Source: Streptomyces abyssomicinicus (lineage in GTDB: Bacteria; Actinomycetota; Actinomycetes; Streptomycetales; Streptomycetaceae). Taken from it: a stretch of 64,000 nucleotides of DNA. Both the position numbers and the translations under genes were made by a program. The notes beneath the pieces are model-generated. The model worked only from the letters and a program-made list of their open reading frames with translations. It did no database searches and was not told the origin of the DNA. Below, one piece after another: positions 57,155 to 64,000 of this stretch; the stretch's first letter is position 1; every line of letters begins with the position of its first letter. The DNA lies in NCBI RefSeq assembly GCF_008974245.1, contig NZ_BBZI01000008.1, positions 243,083 through 307,082 on the forward strand. The letters are read 5' to 3'.

Positions 57155-57778
57155 TCAGGCCCCGTCCGGCGCCACCGCCCGGCCGGTGACCGGGCAGATC
57201 CTGCCCGTGCGCAGCCCCTTGGCCGCCAGCACCCGGCCGATCCGCGGGACGGCCTCCAGGGTGGTGGCGGGCCAGTCGTGCAGGAGGATGACCTGGCCGT
57301 CGGTGAGCCGTCCGGCCGCCTCGACGATGGCGTCGGCGCTCGCGCCGTTCCAGTCCTGCGGGTCGACGTCCCAGAGGATCTCCGTGAGGCCGTACTTCGC
57401 CGCGGCGGCCCGGAGGGTGTCGTCGGTGTCGCCGTACGGCGGGCGGAACAGCGTCGGGACGCCTCCGCCGGCGGCGGCGACGGCCCGTTGCGTCCGGGCG
57501 ATCTCGGACTCCATCGCGGCCGGGTCGAGCCGGGTCATGTACGGGTGGCTGTAGCTGTGGTTCGCCACCCACATCCCGGCGGCGACCTGGGCGCGCACCA
57601 GGCCGGGGTCCGCCTCGACATGGTTGCCCTGGTTGAACATGGTGGCCCGCAGCCCCGCCTCGCGCAGGGCGGTCAGCAGGGCCGGGGTGCGGCCCGACGG
57701 CCCGTCGTCGAACGTGAGGCCGACGTACCCGCGGCAGGTGGTGCCCCCGGCGGCGGGCGGACGGAACGACGTGGACAT
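57155..57778 (-). CDS. acetyl xylan esterase homologue (CE4, NodB domain) without a signal peptide
   Basis: This 207-residue protein is a complete polysaccharide deacetylase domain: catalytic and metal Asp in LTFDDGPS, metal His residues in NHSYSHP, then FRPPYGDTDD, DVDPQDWNG and ILLHDW. Known AxeA-type esterases of Streptomyces share these and remove acetyl groups from xylan, but they are secreted. Here ATG 57778, with AGGAG upstream, directly begins MSTSFRPPAAGGTTCRGYVGL with no hydrophobic leader and no carbohydrate-binding domain. It follows the GH11 xylanase gene on the same strand after 128 bp, which includes a hairpin. Confidence 0.9.
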   Translation of the reverse strand: MSTSFRPPAAGGTTCRGYVGLTFDDGPSGRTPALLTALREAGLRATMFNQGNHVEADPGLVRAQVAAGMWVANHSYSHPYMTRLDPAAMESEIARTQRAVAAAGGGVPTLFRPPYGDTDDTLRAAAAKYGLTEILWDVDPQDWNGASADAIVEAAGRLTDGQVILLHDWPATTLEAVPRIGRVLAAKGLRTGRICPVTGRAVAPDGA

Positions 57779-57807
57779 GGGTGGGTCTCCTGGTCGGGGG
57801 ACGGCTC

Positions 57808-57840
57808 GGGCCGCCCGGACACGGTACGTCCGGGCGGCCC
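57808..57840 (-). terminator. hairpin between xylanase and esterase genes
   Basis: GGGCCGCCCGGAC and its exact complement enclose a 7-nt loop. It lies 66 bp after the xylanase stop and 30 bp before the esterase start, so it can end the xylanase message or reduce read-through into the esterase gene. Confidence 0.8.
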
Positions 57841-57906
57841 CTCATCCTTGGTGGCGCCTTTCCTCGGTCCGGTCCGGGCCCGGCATGGGGACGGGCCCGG
57901 ACCGGA

Positions 57907-58935
57907 TCAGCCGGCGCTGCAGCTGACGGTGGGCCAGGTCCAGGTGCCGTTCGTCTGGATGGTCATGCCCCAGTTGTTGCCGCTGCCGTTGGACTTCGCC
58001 ACCAGGGTCTGGCCGTCCGGATAGCTCGCCGAGACGTTCCAGGTGGCCAGGACCTTCTCCGGCGACGGGACCCTGACCGTGACCGTCCAGTTGCTGGATC
58101 CGCTGACCGACACGTTGAGGTTGTACCGGTCGCTCCACTTGTCGCCCGCCGACAGGACCGCCGAGCAACCGCCCGGGTTGGTGGGCGGCGGGGTGGTGGG
58201 CGGCGGGGTGGTGCCGCCGCCGCCGGAGGAGCCGCGGCTCACCGTGATGTTGGAGCTGCCGCTGCTGTTGTAGCCCTCGGTGGCCATGATCTCGTAGTTG
58301 GCGGAGCCGAACTGCAGGCCGGCGTTCTTCCAGGCGTTGAAGATGTTCGACTTGGTGATGGTGCCGCCGGTGCGCTTCGCCTGACGGACCGCCCAGTACT
58401 GGGTGAAGGTCTTGTTGCCCTCGATGGACGGGGCGTTGGTGCGGGTGGCCTTGTACAGGTCGTAGGTGCTGCCGTCACTCTGGACCGAGCCCACCCGAGT
58501 GGCTCCGCTGCTGGGGTTGTAGTTGCCGTAGTTCTCGACGATGTACCACTCGACCAGCGGGTTCTGGTACCACCCGTACAGCGCGAGGTAGCAGTTGCCG
58601 TTGCAGTTGAACGAGCCCGAGTACGTGACCGAGCTGGTCGCGTTGCCCGGGTTCCAGCCCTTGCCCACGACGATGTTCTTCGCGCTGGTGTTCCAGGTCA
58701 GGCTGTAGTTGCCGCCCGAGTTCAGGGTCATGGACCCGCCGCTGGCCTCCTGCCAGAACGAGTAGAAGTAGCCGTCGTGATTGCCGGTGCTGTTGGACGT
58801 GACGACCGTGGCCGCGTTCGCCGGGGCGAAGCCGGCCACGTAGGCGAAGAAGGCCACGATCAGGACGCTGACGCTGCGGATCACGGAGGGAACTCTGCGG
58901 CGCTTGCGGCCGACGAGCTGAACGTCACTGTTCAT
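57907..58935 (-). CDS. secreted GH11 endo-1,4-beta-xylanase with CBM2
   Basis: This 342-residue protein has a signal peptide (1-41, basic start then VLIVAFFAYVAGFAPANA), a GH11 beta-jelly-roll (about 42-228), a Gly/Thr/Pro linker (GGTTPPPTTPPPTN) and a C-terminal CBM2 (about 253-342, bounded by Cys in GGCSAVL and VSCSAG). The nucleophile Glu is in NPLVEWYIVENYG and the acid/base Glu in YEIMATEGYNSSG, so it should be active on xylan. It is close to streptomycete XlnB. AAAGGAGG gives a strong ribosome site before ATG 58935. CGAAA-type boxes lie upstream. Confidence 0.95.
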   Translation of the reverse strand: MNSDVQLVGRKRRRVPSVIRSVSVLIVAFFAYVAGFAPANAATVVTSNSTGNHDGYFYSFWQEASGGSMTLNSGGNYSLTWNTSAKNIVVGKGWNPGNATSSVTYSGSFNCNGNCYLALYGWYQNPLVEWYIVENYGNYNPSSGATRVGSVQSDGSTYDLYKATRTNAPSIEGNKTFTQYWAVRQAKRTGGTITKSNIFNAWKNAGLQFGSANYEIMATEGYNSSGSSNITVSRGSSGGGGTTPPPTTPPPTNPGGCSAVLSAGDKWSDRYNLNVSVSGSSNWTVTVRVPSPEKVLATWNVSASYPDGQTLVAKSNGSGNNWGMTIQTNGTWTWPTVSCSAG

Positions 58936-59010
58936 CCGTCAATCCTCCTTTGCGAGTGGGGGGATGGCGACTGATGACCAGTGTGCGGAGACGCACATCC
59001 GTGTCAATTG

Positions 59011-59030
59011 TTTCGGTAGAACTTTCGAAA
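59011..59030 (-). promoter_or_regulatory. TTTCG/CGAAA boxes near the xylanase promoter
   Basis: TTTCG (59011-59015) and the palindrome TTTCGAAA (59023-59030) lie 76-95 bp upstream of the xylanase start, in an AT-richer stretch. CGAAA boxes upstream of streptomycete xylanase genes have been described as control elements. A further symmetrical pair is at 59158-59168. Confidence 0.6.
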
Positions 59031-59157
59031 TCCCTTGAGGCCCCAGGCCGCTCAAGACCCCCCGCTGACAACGGTGTTAGAGCACCCGCGAACGGCTCCG
59101 CGCCGAGGATGACCAGAACCCCGCCCAGGGACGTCACCTGGGGCGGGTGGCGGATTC

Positions 59158-59168
59158 CGAAAATTTCG
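59158..59168. promoter_or_regulatory. second CGAAA palindrome upstream of the xylanase
   Basis: CGAAA, one A, then TTTCG form an exact 11-base palindrome about 225 bp before the xylanase start. It shares both half-sites with the boxes at 59011-59030. The remainder of the 456-bp gap to glnA holds a glnA hairpin and no coding sense. Confidence 0.55.
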
Positions 59169-59300
59169 AAGTGCTTGCGCAACGTCGGCGGCCGGCCCGC
59201 CCGGCCGGCCCGCGGCGCCGTCGCCCCCCACGGGGCGGCATGGCGCACAGGACGATCACCGCGACCCCGTCGGTCGCGGACCGCCACCGGAACGGCGGTG

Positions 59301-59337
59301 GGCCGTGCCCTCCCCCTCGACGGGGGAAGACACGGCC
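59301..59337 (-). terminator. terminator after glnA
   Basis: An outer GGCCGTG/CACGGCC stem and an inner TCCCCC/GGGGGA stem close on loop TCGAC, 55 bp after the glnA stop. A weaker hairpin (CCGGAGC, 59355-59361, with GCTCCGG, 59373-59379) lies between it and the gene. Confidence 0.82.
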
Positions 59338-59391
59338 CACGGCCCACGTACGGCCCGGAGCGCTACGCAGCAGCTCCGGCCCGCACGGTTT

Positions 59392-60801
59392 CTAGATGTC
59401 GTAGTACAGCTCGAACTCGTGCGGGTGCGGGCGCAGCTGGATCGGGGCGATCTCGTTGGTGCGCTTGTACTCGATCCAGGTCTCGATCAGGTCCGCCGTG
59501 AAGACGTCACCCTGGAGCAGGTACTCGTGGTCGTCCTCCAGCGCCTTGAGCACGGCGTCGAGGGAGGTCGGGACCTGAGCCACGTTGGCGTGCTCCTCGG
59601 GAGCCAGCTCGTAGAGGTCCTTGTCGATCGGCTCGGCCGGCTCGATCTTGTTCTTGACGCCGTCCAGGCCGGCCATCATCAGCGCGGCGAAGGCCAGGTA
59701 CGGGTTGCCGGAGGAGTCCGGGGCACGGAACTCGACGCGCTTGGCCTTCGGGTTGGCACCGGTGATCGGGATGCGCATCGCGGCGGAGCGGTTGCGCTGC
59801 GAGTACACCAGGTTGATCGGGGCCTCGAAGCCCGGGACCAGGCGGTGGTAGGAGTTCACCGTCGGGTTGGTGAAGGCCAGCAGCGACGGGGCGTGCTTGA
59901 GGATGCCGCCGATGTAGTGGCGGGCCATGTCGGACAGGCCGGCGTAGCCGGTCTCGTCGTAGAACAGCGGCTGGCCGTCGGTCCACAGGGACATGTGGAC
60001 GTGCATGCCGGAGCCGTTGTCGCCGAAGATCGGCTTGGGCATGAAGGTGGCGGACTTGCCGTTCCTCCAGGCGACGTTCTTGATGATGTACTTGAACAGC
60101 ATCAGGTCGTCGGCCGCGGCCAGCAGCGTGTTGAACTTGTAGTTGATCTCCGCCTGGCCGGCGGTGCCCACCTCGTGGTGCTGGCGCTCGACCTGGAGGC
60201 CGGACGCGGCCAGCTCCAGGGACATCTCGGCACGCAGGTCGGCGAAGTGGTCGACCGGCGCGACCGGGAAGTAGCCGCCCTTGTACTTGACCTTGTAACC
60301 GCGGTTGTTGTCCGTGGCACCGACGTTCCAGGCGCCCGCCTCGGAGTCGATGTGGTAGAAGGCCTGGTTCGCCTCGGTGGAGAAGCGCACCGAGTCGAAG
60401 ACGTAGAACTCGGCCTCGGGCCCGAAGAAGGCGGTGTCGGCGATGCCGGTGGACGCCAGGTAGGCCTCGGCCTTCTTCGCCACGTTCCGCGGGTCGCGGG
60501 AGTACTGCTCACCCGTGATCGGGTCGTGGATGAAGAAGTTGATGTTGAGGGTCTTGTCCCGGCGGAAGGGGTCGACACGGGCCGTGCTCAGGTCGGCGCG
60601 CAGGGCCATGTCCGACTCGTGAATGGCCTGGAAGCCGCGGATCGACGAACCGTCGAAGGCGAGCTCCTCGTGCGGGTCGAACGCCTCGGCGGGAATCGTG
60701 AAGTGCTGCATCACGCCCGGCAGGTCGCAGAAGCGAACGTCAACGAACTTGACGTCCTCATCGGCGATGAACTTCTTGGCCTCGTCGGCGTTCTGGAACA
60801 T
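59392..60801 (-). CDS. glnA: glutamine synthetase type I
   Basis: This 469-residue GSI-beta enzyme makes glutamine from glutamate, ammonia and ATP. FDGSSIRGF, the metal-binding FFGPEAEFYVFD, GSGMHVHMSLW, the ATP-binding KPIFGDNGSGMH and NRSAAMRIP segments are present. The adenylylation site Tyr is in KDLYELAPEE (near residue 397), so activity can be modified by GlnE. ATG 60801 has AGGAGG six bases upstream. A full GlnR box (60898-60935) lies about 100 bp upstream, indicating transcriptional nitrogen control. Confidence 0.97.
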   Translation of the reverse strand: MFQNADEAKKFIADEDVKFVDVRFCDLPGVMQHFTIPAEAFDPHEELAFDGSSIRGFQAIHESDMALRADLSTARVDPFRRDKTLNINFFIHDPITGEQYSRDPRNVAKKAEAYLASTGIADTAFFGPEAEFYVFDSVRFSTEANQAFYHIDSEAGAWNVGATDNNRGYKVKYKGGYFPVAPVDHFADLRAEMSLELAASGLQVERQHHEVGTAGQAEINYKFNTLLAAADDLMLFKYIIKNVAWRNGKSATFMPKPIFGDNGSGMHVHMSLWTDGQPLFYDETGYAGLSDMARHYIGGILKHAPSLLAFTNPTVNSYHRLVPGFEAPINLVYSQRNRSAAMRIPITGANPKAKRVEFRAPDSSGNPYLAFAALMMAGLDGVKNKIEPAEPIDKDLYELAPEEHANVAQVPTSLDAVLKALEDDHEYLLQGDVFTADLIETWIEYKRTNEIAPIQLRPHPHEFELYYDI

Positions 60802-60897
60802 CCAGCTCCTCCTACTCCCGGCCGGTTCCGCCAGGGGTGGTAGTACTTCGTGCGCCAGTGCGGTGACACACGCTGTCTGGGACCCTAGTGATCGGCG

Positions 60898-60935
60898 ATT
60901 TCTCGAACATGACTCATTTGTTTCCGGGAAGTTAA
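60898..60935 (-). promoter_or_regulatory. GlnR box of the glnA promoter
   Basis: Read on the minus strand the site is TTAAC, six bases, GAAAC, six bases, GTCAT, six bases, GAAAT. This is the a1-b1-a2-b2 pattern (gTnAC-n6-GaAAC, twice) known for GlnR, with every spacer exactly six bases. It starts 97 bp before the glnA start codon. Confidence 0.9.
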
Positions 60936-61056
60936 CCGGCAGCTCGCCGACGGCGTGCCGCCGGCGCGCGAGGGTCTCCTTCCATGGTCCTGCCCCGGGC
61001 GGCCGGGCGCACCCCGCCCTCCGCCACGCGCGCGCACGGCAAGTACCGTGGAGTCC

Positions 61057-61524
61057 GTGGACAACAGGCAAGCACTCGGATCGTGGCTCTCCGGCCCCCG
61101 CGCGGCGGCGGAGGAGGCCGGTGTCGACTTCGGCTACCGCGGCCAGCAGCTCGGGCTGCCCGAGCAGGGCCCCGGCTCGGTGGCGCGCCCCGGGCGGCGC
61201 CTCGGCGCGCTGGCCGTGGACTGGGGTCTCTGCATGCTGATCGCATACGGTCTCATCACCGATGGTTACGGTCAGGCAACGGGTAACTGGGCGCTGCTGA
61301 TCTTCTTCGCGCTGGGCGTGCTGACCGTGGGAACCCTCGGTTTCACACCGGGCAAGCGGCTCTTCGGGCTGCGGGTGGTCGCGCTCGCCGGAGGCACGGT
61401 GGTGCCGTGGCGGGCGGCCCTGCGGACGCTGCTGCTGTGCCTGGCCCTCCCCGCCCTGGTCTGGGACCGGGACGGCCGCGGCCTCCACGACCGCCTCGCC
61501 GGCACGGTCGAAGTCCGCCTCTGA
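61057..61524 (+). CDS. RDD-family membrane protein
   Basis: This roughly 155-residue protein has an N-terminal cytosolic part (DNRQALGSWLSGPRAAAEEAGVDFGYRG), the RDD signature RPGRRLGALAVDWGL, GKRLFGLRVVALAGG in the middle, and DRDGRGLHDRLAGTVEVRL at the end, with two to three membrane helices. RDD proteins are thought to be transporters or anchors; function here unknown. GTG 61057 is chosen over GTG 61048 because relatives begin at DNRQALG. It is divergent from glnA, a conserved Streptomyces arrangement. Confidence 0.88.
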   Translation: MDNRQALGSWLSGPRAAAEEAGVDFGYRGQQLGLPEQGPGSVARPGRRLGALAVDWGLCMLIAYGLITDGYGQATGNWALLIFFALGVLTVGTLGFTPGKRLFGLRVVALAGGTVVPWRAALRTLLLCLALPALVWDRDGRGLHDRLAGTVEVRL

Positions 61525-61542
61525 CGCACGCCGCCCGTTTCC

Positions 61543-61608
61543 CGGCTCGGTGTGCCCGCTTCTGCGGCTCGGTGTGCCCGCTTCTGCGGACCGGTGTGCC
61601 CGCTTCTG
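61543..61608. repeat. three tandem 22-bp repeats
   Basis: The unit CGGCTCGGTGTGCCCGCTTCTG occurs three times head to tail (the third with CGGACC instead of CGGCTC), starting 18 bp after the RDD gene. There are no spacers, so it is not a CRISPR array. It may be a variable-number repeat. Confidence 0.85.
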
Positions 61609-61713
61609 CGGCCCGGGGGCCGGCGGAAACGGGTACACCACCGGGCATGACGACCGGACAGGCCGACCACCGGACGGGCCGGCCAGGCGGGCCGACCAGG
61701 GGACAGACATGCG

Positions 61714-61744
61714 GAAGGGCGCCCGGGGGAACCGGGCGCCCTTC
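61714..61744 (-). terminator. terminator after the DUF4191 gene
   Basis: GAAGGGCGCCCGG and its exact complement enclose a 5-nt loop, 24 bp after the DUF4191 stop. Confidence 0.9.
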
Positions 61745-61768
61745 ACGTTGGGGTCGGGGGGCAGCGGG

Positions 61769-62467
61769 TCAGCGGCCCTTGCTGCCGCGGGGGAGCTTCA
61801 TGCCCTTCGGCATGGGCCCCTTGGGAAGCGGCATGTTCTTCATCAGGTCGCCCATCGCCCGCAGCCGGTCGTTGGTGGTGGTGACCTGCGGGCCGGTGAG
61901 CACCCGGGGGAGCTTCATCATCGTGGTGCGCAGCTTCTTCAGCGGCACCTGGCCCTCGTCGTTGCCCACGACGATGTCGTGCACCGGCACGTCGGCGACG
62001 ATGCGGTTCATCTTCTTCTTCTCGGCCACGAGCAGGCTCTTCACCCGGTTGGGGTTGCCCTCCGCGACCAGCACGATGCCGGCCTTGCCGACCGCCCGGT
62101 GCACCACGTCCTGGCTGCGGTTCATCGCGACCGCCGGCGTCGTCGACCAGCCCCGGCCGATGTTGTCCAGCACCGCCGCTGCCGCGCCCGGCTGGCCCTC
62201 CATCTGCCCGAAGGCGGCCCGCTCGGCCCGGCGCCCGAACACGATCGCCGTCGCCAGCAGGGCGACCAGCAGACCCAGGATGCCCAGGTAGATCGGGTGA
62301 CCGATCAAGAAGCCGATCGCGAGGAAGACACCGAAGGTGATGATTCCGACAGCCGCGAGTACAAGACCGATCTTCTTGTCGGCCCTGCGGGTCATCTTGT
62401 ACGTCAGGGCGATCTGCTTGAGTCGCCCGGCATTCGCAGACTCCGCTGCGGTTTCCTTCCTCGCCAT
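61769..62467 (-). CDS. DUF4191 membrane protein
   Basis: This 232-residue protein has a basic N-terminus with LKQIALTYKMTRRADKKIG, two transmembrane helices (about 33-53 and 58-76) and a cytosolic C-terminal domain (RGWSTTPAVAMNRSQDVVHRAVGKAGIVLVAEG), ending in a Lys/Pro/Met-rich tail. This matches the actinobacterial DUF4191 family, found next to lipA and glnA in this group but uncharacterised. ATG 62467. Its position near lipA may reflect co-regulation, which is not demonstrable from the sequence. Confidence 0.9.
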   Translation of the reverse strand: MARKETAAESANAGRLKQIALTYKMTRRADKKIGLVLAAVGIITFGVFLAIGFLIGHPIYLGILGLLVALLATAIVFGRRAERAAFGQMEGQPGAAAAVLDNIGRGWSTTPAVAMNRSQDVVHRAVGKAGIVLVAEGNPNRVKSLLVAEKKKMNRIVADVPVHDIVVGNDEGQVPLKKLRTTMMKLPRVLTGPQVTTTNDRLRAMGDLMKNMPLPKGPMPKGMKLPRGSKGR

Positions 62468-62548
62468 GTCTGGAAGTCTACGTGCACGACCCCGCCGCCA
62501 CGAAGGCGGTGCCCGCTCCGTGCCCGGCCGGTCCCGTGCGGTGACCGG

Positions 62549-62839
62549 TCAGGAGCGGAGCGCGGGCGCCCCGTCGAGCACGCGCTGCGCCTCGACCCGC
62601 TCCCGGGCGCGCTGCCGGTCCGCGACGACGCCGCTCCACGCGTTGCGCCGCGCGGTGCGCTGACCGCTGCCGAGCAGCAGCGCCTCCACCGCGAGCAGCG
62701 CCCCCGTCAGCGACGCCCGGCGCGGGGTCACGGCGGTGCGGGCCTGGTCGGCGGCGCGGGTCCCGGCGGCGCGGGCGGGCGCGCCCTGCGTCGTGTGCAC
62801 GGCCTGCACGGCTCGCACGGTCTCCGTGGTCACGGTCAC
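62549..62839 (-). CDS. small conserved hypothetical protein
   Basis: This 96-residue basic protein (TVTTETVRAVQAVHTTQGAP, AVTPRRASLTGALLAVEALLLGSG, then ARRNAWSGVVADRQRARERVEA) has a moderately hydrophobic centre (about 50-63) and no motif I recognise. GTG 62839 has AGGGGGG just upstream; GTG 62833 is an alternative. It lies between DUF4191 and lipA on the same strand, and codon use (G/C third positions) is consistent with a real gene. Confidence 0.65.
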   Translation of the reverse strand: MTVTTETVRAVQAVHTTQGAPARAAGTRAADQARTAVTPRRASLTGALLAVEALLLGSGQRTARRNAWSGVVADRQRARERVEAQRVLDGAPALRS

Positions 62840-62946
62840 GTTCCCCCCTGGGAGTCGTGGGCTGCGCGCGGCGCGCGCCGGGTTACAGAGTCCTCGAACG
62901 GTGTTACCAGAGGGTGACCCACCGGTCAAAGCCGGATGAAAAGCGT

Positions 62947-62981
62947 GCCCGCGCCCGTCCACTGGTGGGACGGACGCGGGC
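62947..62981 (-). terminator. terminator after lipA
   Basis: GCCCGCGCCCGTCC pairs with a downstream arm with a single mismatch, about 30 bp after the lipA stop. Confidence 0.78.
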
Positions 62982-63010
62982 GGGGTGACATCGGCGGGCG
63001 GCGGCGCGGC

Positions 63011-63988
63011 TCAGACCGCCGGGGCGGCGGCGGTGCTCAGGCCGCCCGCGGCGCGCTGCTCGATCGCCATGCCGTACAGCCGTCCGGCGCGGTACGAGGA
63101 GCGGACCAGCGGGCCGGACATGACGCCGGCGAAGCCGATCTCCTCGGCCTCCCGCTGGAGCTCCACGAACTCCTGGGGCTTGACCCAGCGCTCCACCGGG
63201 TGGTGGCGCACGGAGGGCCGCAGGTACTGGGTGATGGTGATCAGCTCGCAGCCGGCGCCGTGCAGGTCGCGCAGGGCCTCGCTGATCTCCTCGCGGGTCT
63301 CCCCCATGCCCAGGATCAGGTTGGACTTGGTGACCAGGCCGAACTCGCGGGCCTTGGTGATGACCTCGAGGGAGCGCTCGTAGCGGAAGCCGGGGCGGAT
63401 CCGGCGGAAGATCCGGGGCACCGTCTCGACGTTGTGCGCGAAGACCTCGGGGCGGGACTCGAAGACCTGCTGGAGGAGCTCGGGCACCGCGTTGAAGTCG
63501 GGGGCGAGCAGCTCGACCTTGGTCCGGCCGCCCTCGCGGGCGGCGGTCTGCTGGTGGATCTGGCGGACGGTCTCCGCGTACAGCCAGGCGCCGCCGTCCT
63601 CGAGGTCGTCGCGGGCGACACCGGTGATGGTGGCGTAGTTCAGGTCCATGGTGACCACGGACTCGCCCACCCGGCGCGGCTCGTCACGGTCGAGCGCCTC
63701 GGGCCTGCCGGTGTCGATCTGGCAGAAGTCGCAGCGCCGGGTGCACTGGTCGCCGCCGATGAGGAAGGTCGCCTCGCGGTCCTCCCAGCACTCGTAGATG
63801 TTGGGGCAGCCGGCTTCCTGGCAGACGGTGTGCAGGCCCTCGCTCTTCACGAGGTTCTGCATCTTCGTGTACTCGGGACCCATCTTCGCCCGGGTCTTGA
63901 TCCACTCGGGCTTGCGCTCGATGGGGGTCTGGCTGTTCCGGACCTCCAGGCGCAACATCTTGCGTCCGTCGGGTGCGACTGCGGACAC
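63011..63988 (-). CDS. lipA: lipoyl synthase
   Basis: LipA, 325 residues, inserts two sulfur atoms into octanoyl groups on lipoyl domains. It has the radical-SAM motif CTRRCDFC, the second (auxiliary) cluster motif CQEAGCPNIYEC near residue 56, and the C-terminal RSSYRAGR region supplying the Ser ligand. The GTG at 63988 has AGGGAG upstream and is 12 bp from the right edge, so its promoter and any upstream lipB are outside the window. Its products are needed by the SucB lipoyl domains (44682), and its clusters depend on Fe-S assembly. Confidence 0.96.
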   Translation of the reverse strand: MSAVAPDGRKMLRLEVRNSQTPIERKPEWIKTRAKMGPEYTKMQNLVKSEGLHTVCQEAGCPNIYECWEDREATFLIGGDQCTRRCDFCQIDTGRPEALDRDEPRRVGESVVTMDLNYATITGVARDDLEDGGAWLYAETVRQIHQQTAAREGGRTKVELLAPDFNAVPELLQQVFESRPEVFAHNVETVPRIFRRIRPGFRYERSLEVITKAREFGLVTKSNLILGMGETREEISEALRDLHGAGCELITITQYLRPSVRHHPVERWVKPQEFVELQREAEEIGFAGVMSGPLVRSSYRAGRLYGMAIEQRAAGGLSTAAAPAV

Positions 63989-64000
63989 ATCGGCTCCCTG

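Noticed and set aside
61543..61608. Possible CRISPR array
   Set aside because: The repeats are directly adjacent with no spacers, and no cas gene is nearby.

Overview
The window is chromosomal DNA of a Streptomyces species or a very close actinomycete. Evidence is the very high G+C content, GTG starts, four-base ATGA stop/start overlaps, long G+C hairpins without T-tracts as terminators, and gene content of the conserved Streptomyces core (qcrCAB/ctaCDEF respiratory cluster, nadA, PspA, lpd-sucB-aceE, type I glnA, lipA). I see no tRNA, rRNA, CRISPR array, insertion sequence or phage gene.

Layout, left to right. 1-1630: edge of an NYN-domain gene, a zinc-ribbon protein, a rhomboid protease and an Lrp-type RAM protein. 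1667-5752: a small Asp-rich exported protein, sensor kinase, OmpR-type regulator and SLC13-like permease, with matching tandem heptamers at both promoters. 5885-8472: glycerate kinase, then a class V PLP enzyme behind a SAM-IV riboswitch (8726-8843). 8970-19695: trpD, then qcrB/qcrA/qcrC/ctaE and ctaF/ctaD/ctaC, all on the minus strand and forming the cytochrome bc1-aa3 chain; a receiver-like protein and an L,D-transpeptidase sit between the two oxidase blocks. 20030-23558: a cysteine desulfurase fused to a TusA domain, quinolinate synthase and an A-type Fe-S carrier.

23647-29975: a membrane protein with a 216-bp internal tandem duplication, a PfkB-family kinase and an RND transporter. 30185-41277: cobT, cobU and cobS (cobalamin nucleotide-loop assembly) interspersed with two methyltransferases, an HtrA-like protease, DUF3043, PspA/PspAA and an orphan DUF4157 (eCIS-associated) protein. 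41392-50387: leucyl aminopeptidase and the 2-oxoacid dehydrogenase genes lpd (E3), sucB (E2), a GntR regulator and aceE (E1), with a palindromic operator inside the aceE promoter.

50488-58935 is more accessory: DUF4240, PGRP amidase, GNAT, a TIGR01777 epimerase, a DUF1772/NmrA divergent pair, a FAD oxidoreductase with a low-complexity insert, a leaderless acetyl-xylan-esterase homologue and a secreted GH11-CBM2 xylanase. 59392-63988 returns to core genes: glnA with a full GlnR box, an RDD protein, DUF4191, a small conserved protein and lipA.

Two themes link neighbours. One is sulfur and cofactor supply: a SAM riboswitch, two desulfurase-fold enzymes, an Fe-S carrier and two Fe-S enzymes (NadA, LipA), with LipA making the lipoate that SucB carries. 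The other is energy metabolism: PDH/OGDH components feeding the bc1-aa3 respiratory chain. The least explained elements are the orphan DUF4157 protein, the MBL-like domain on CobU, the palindrome around the ctaE start codon and the palindrome upstream of pspA.
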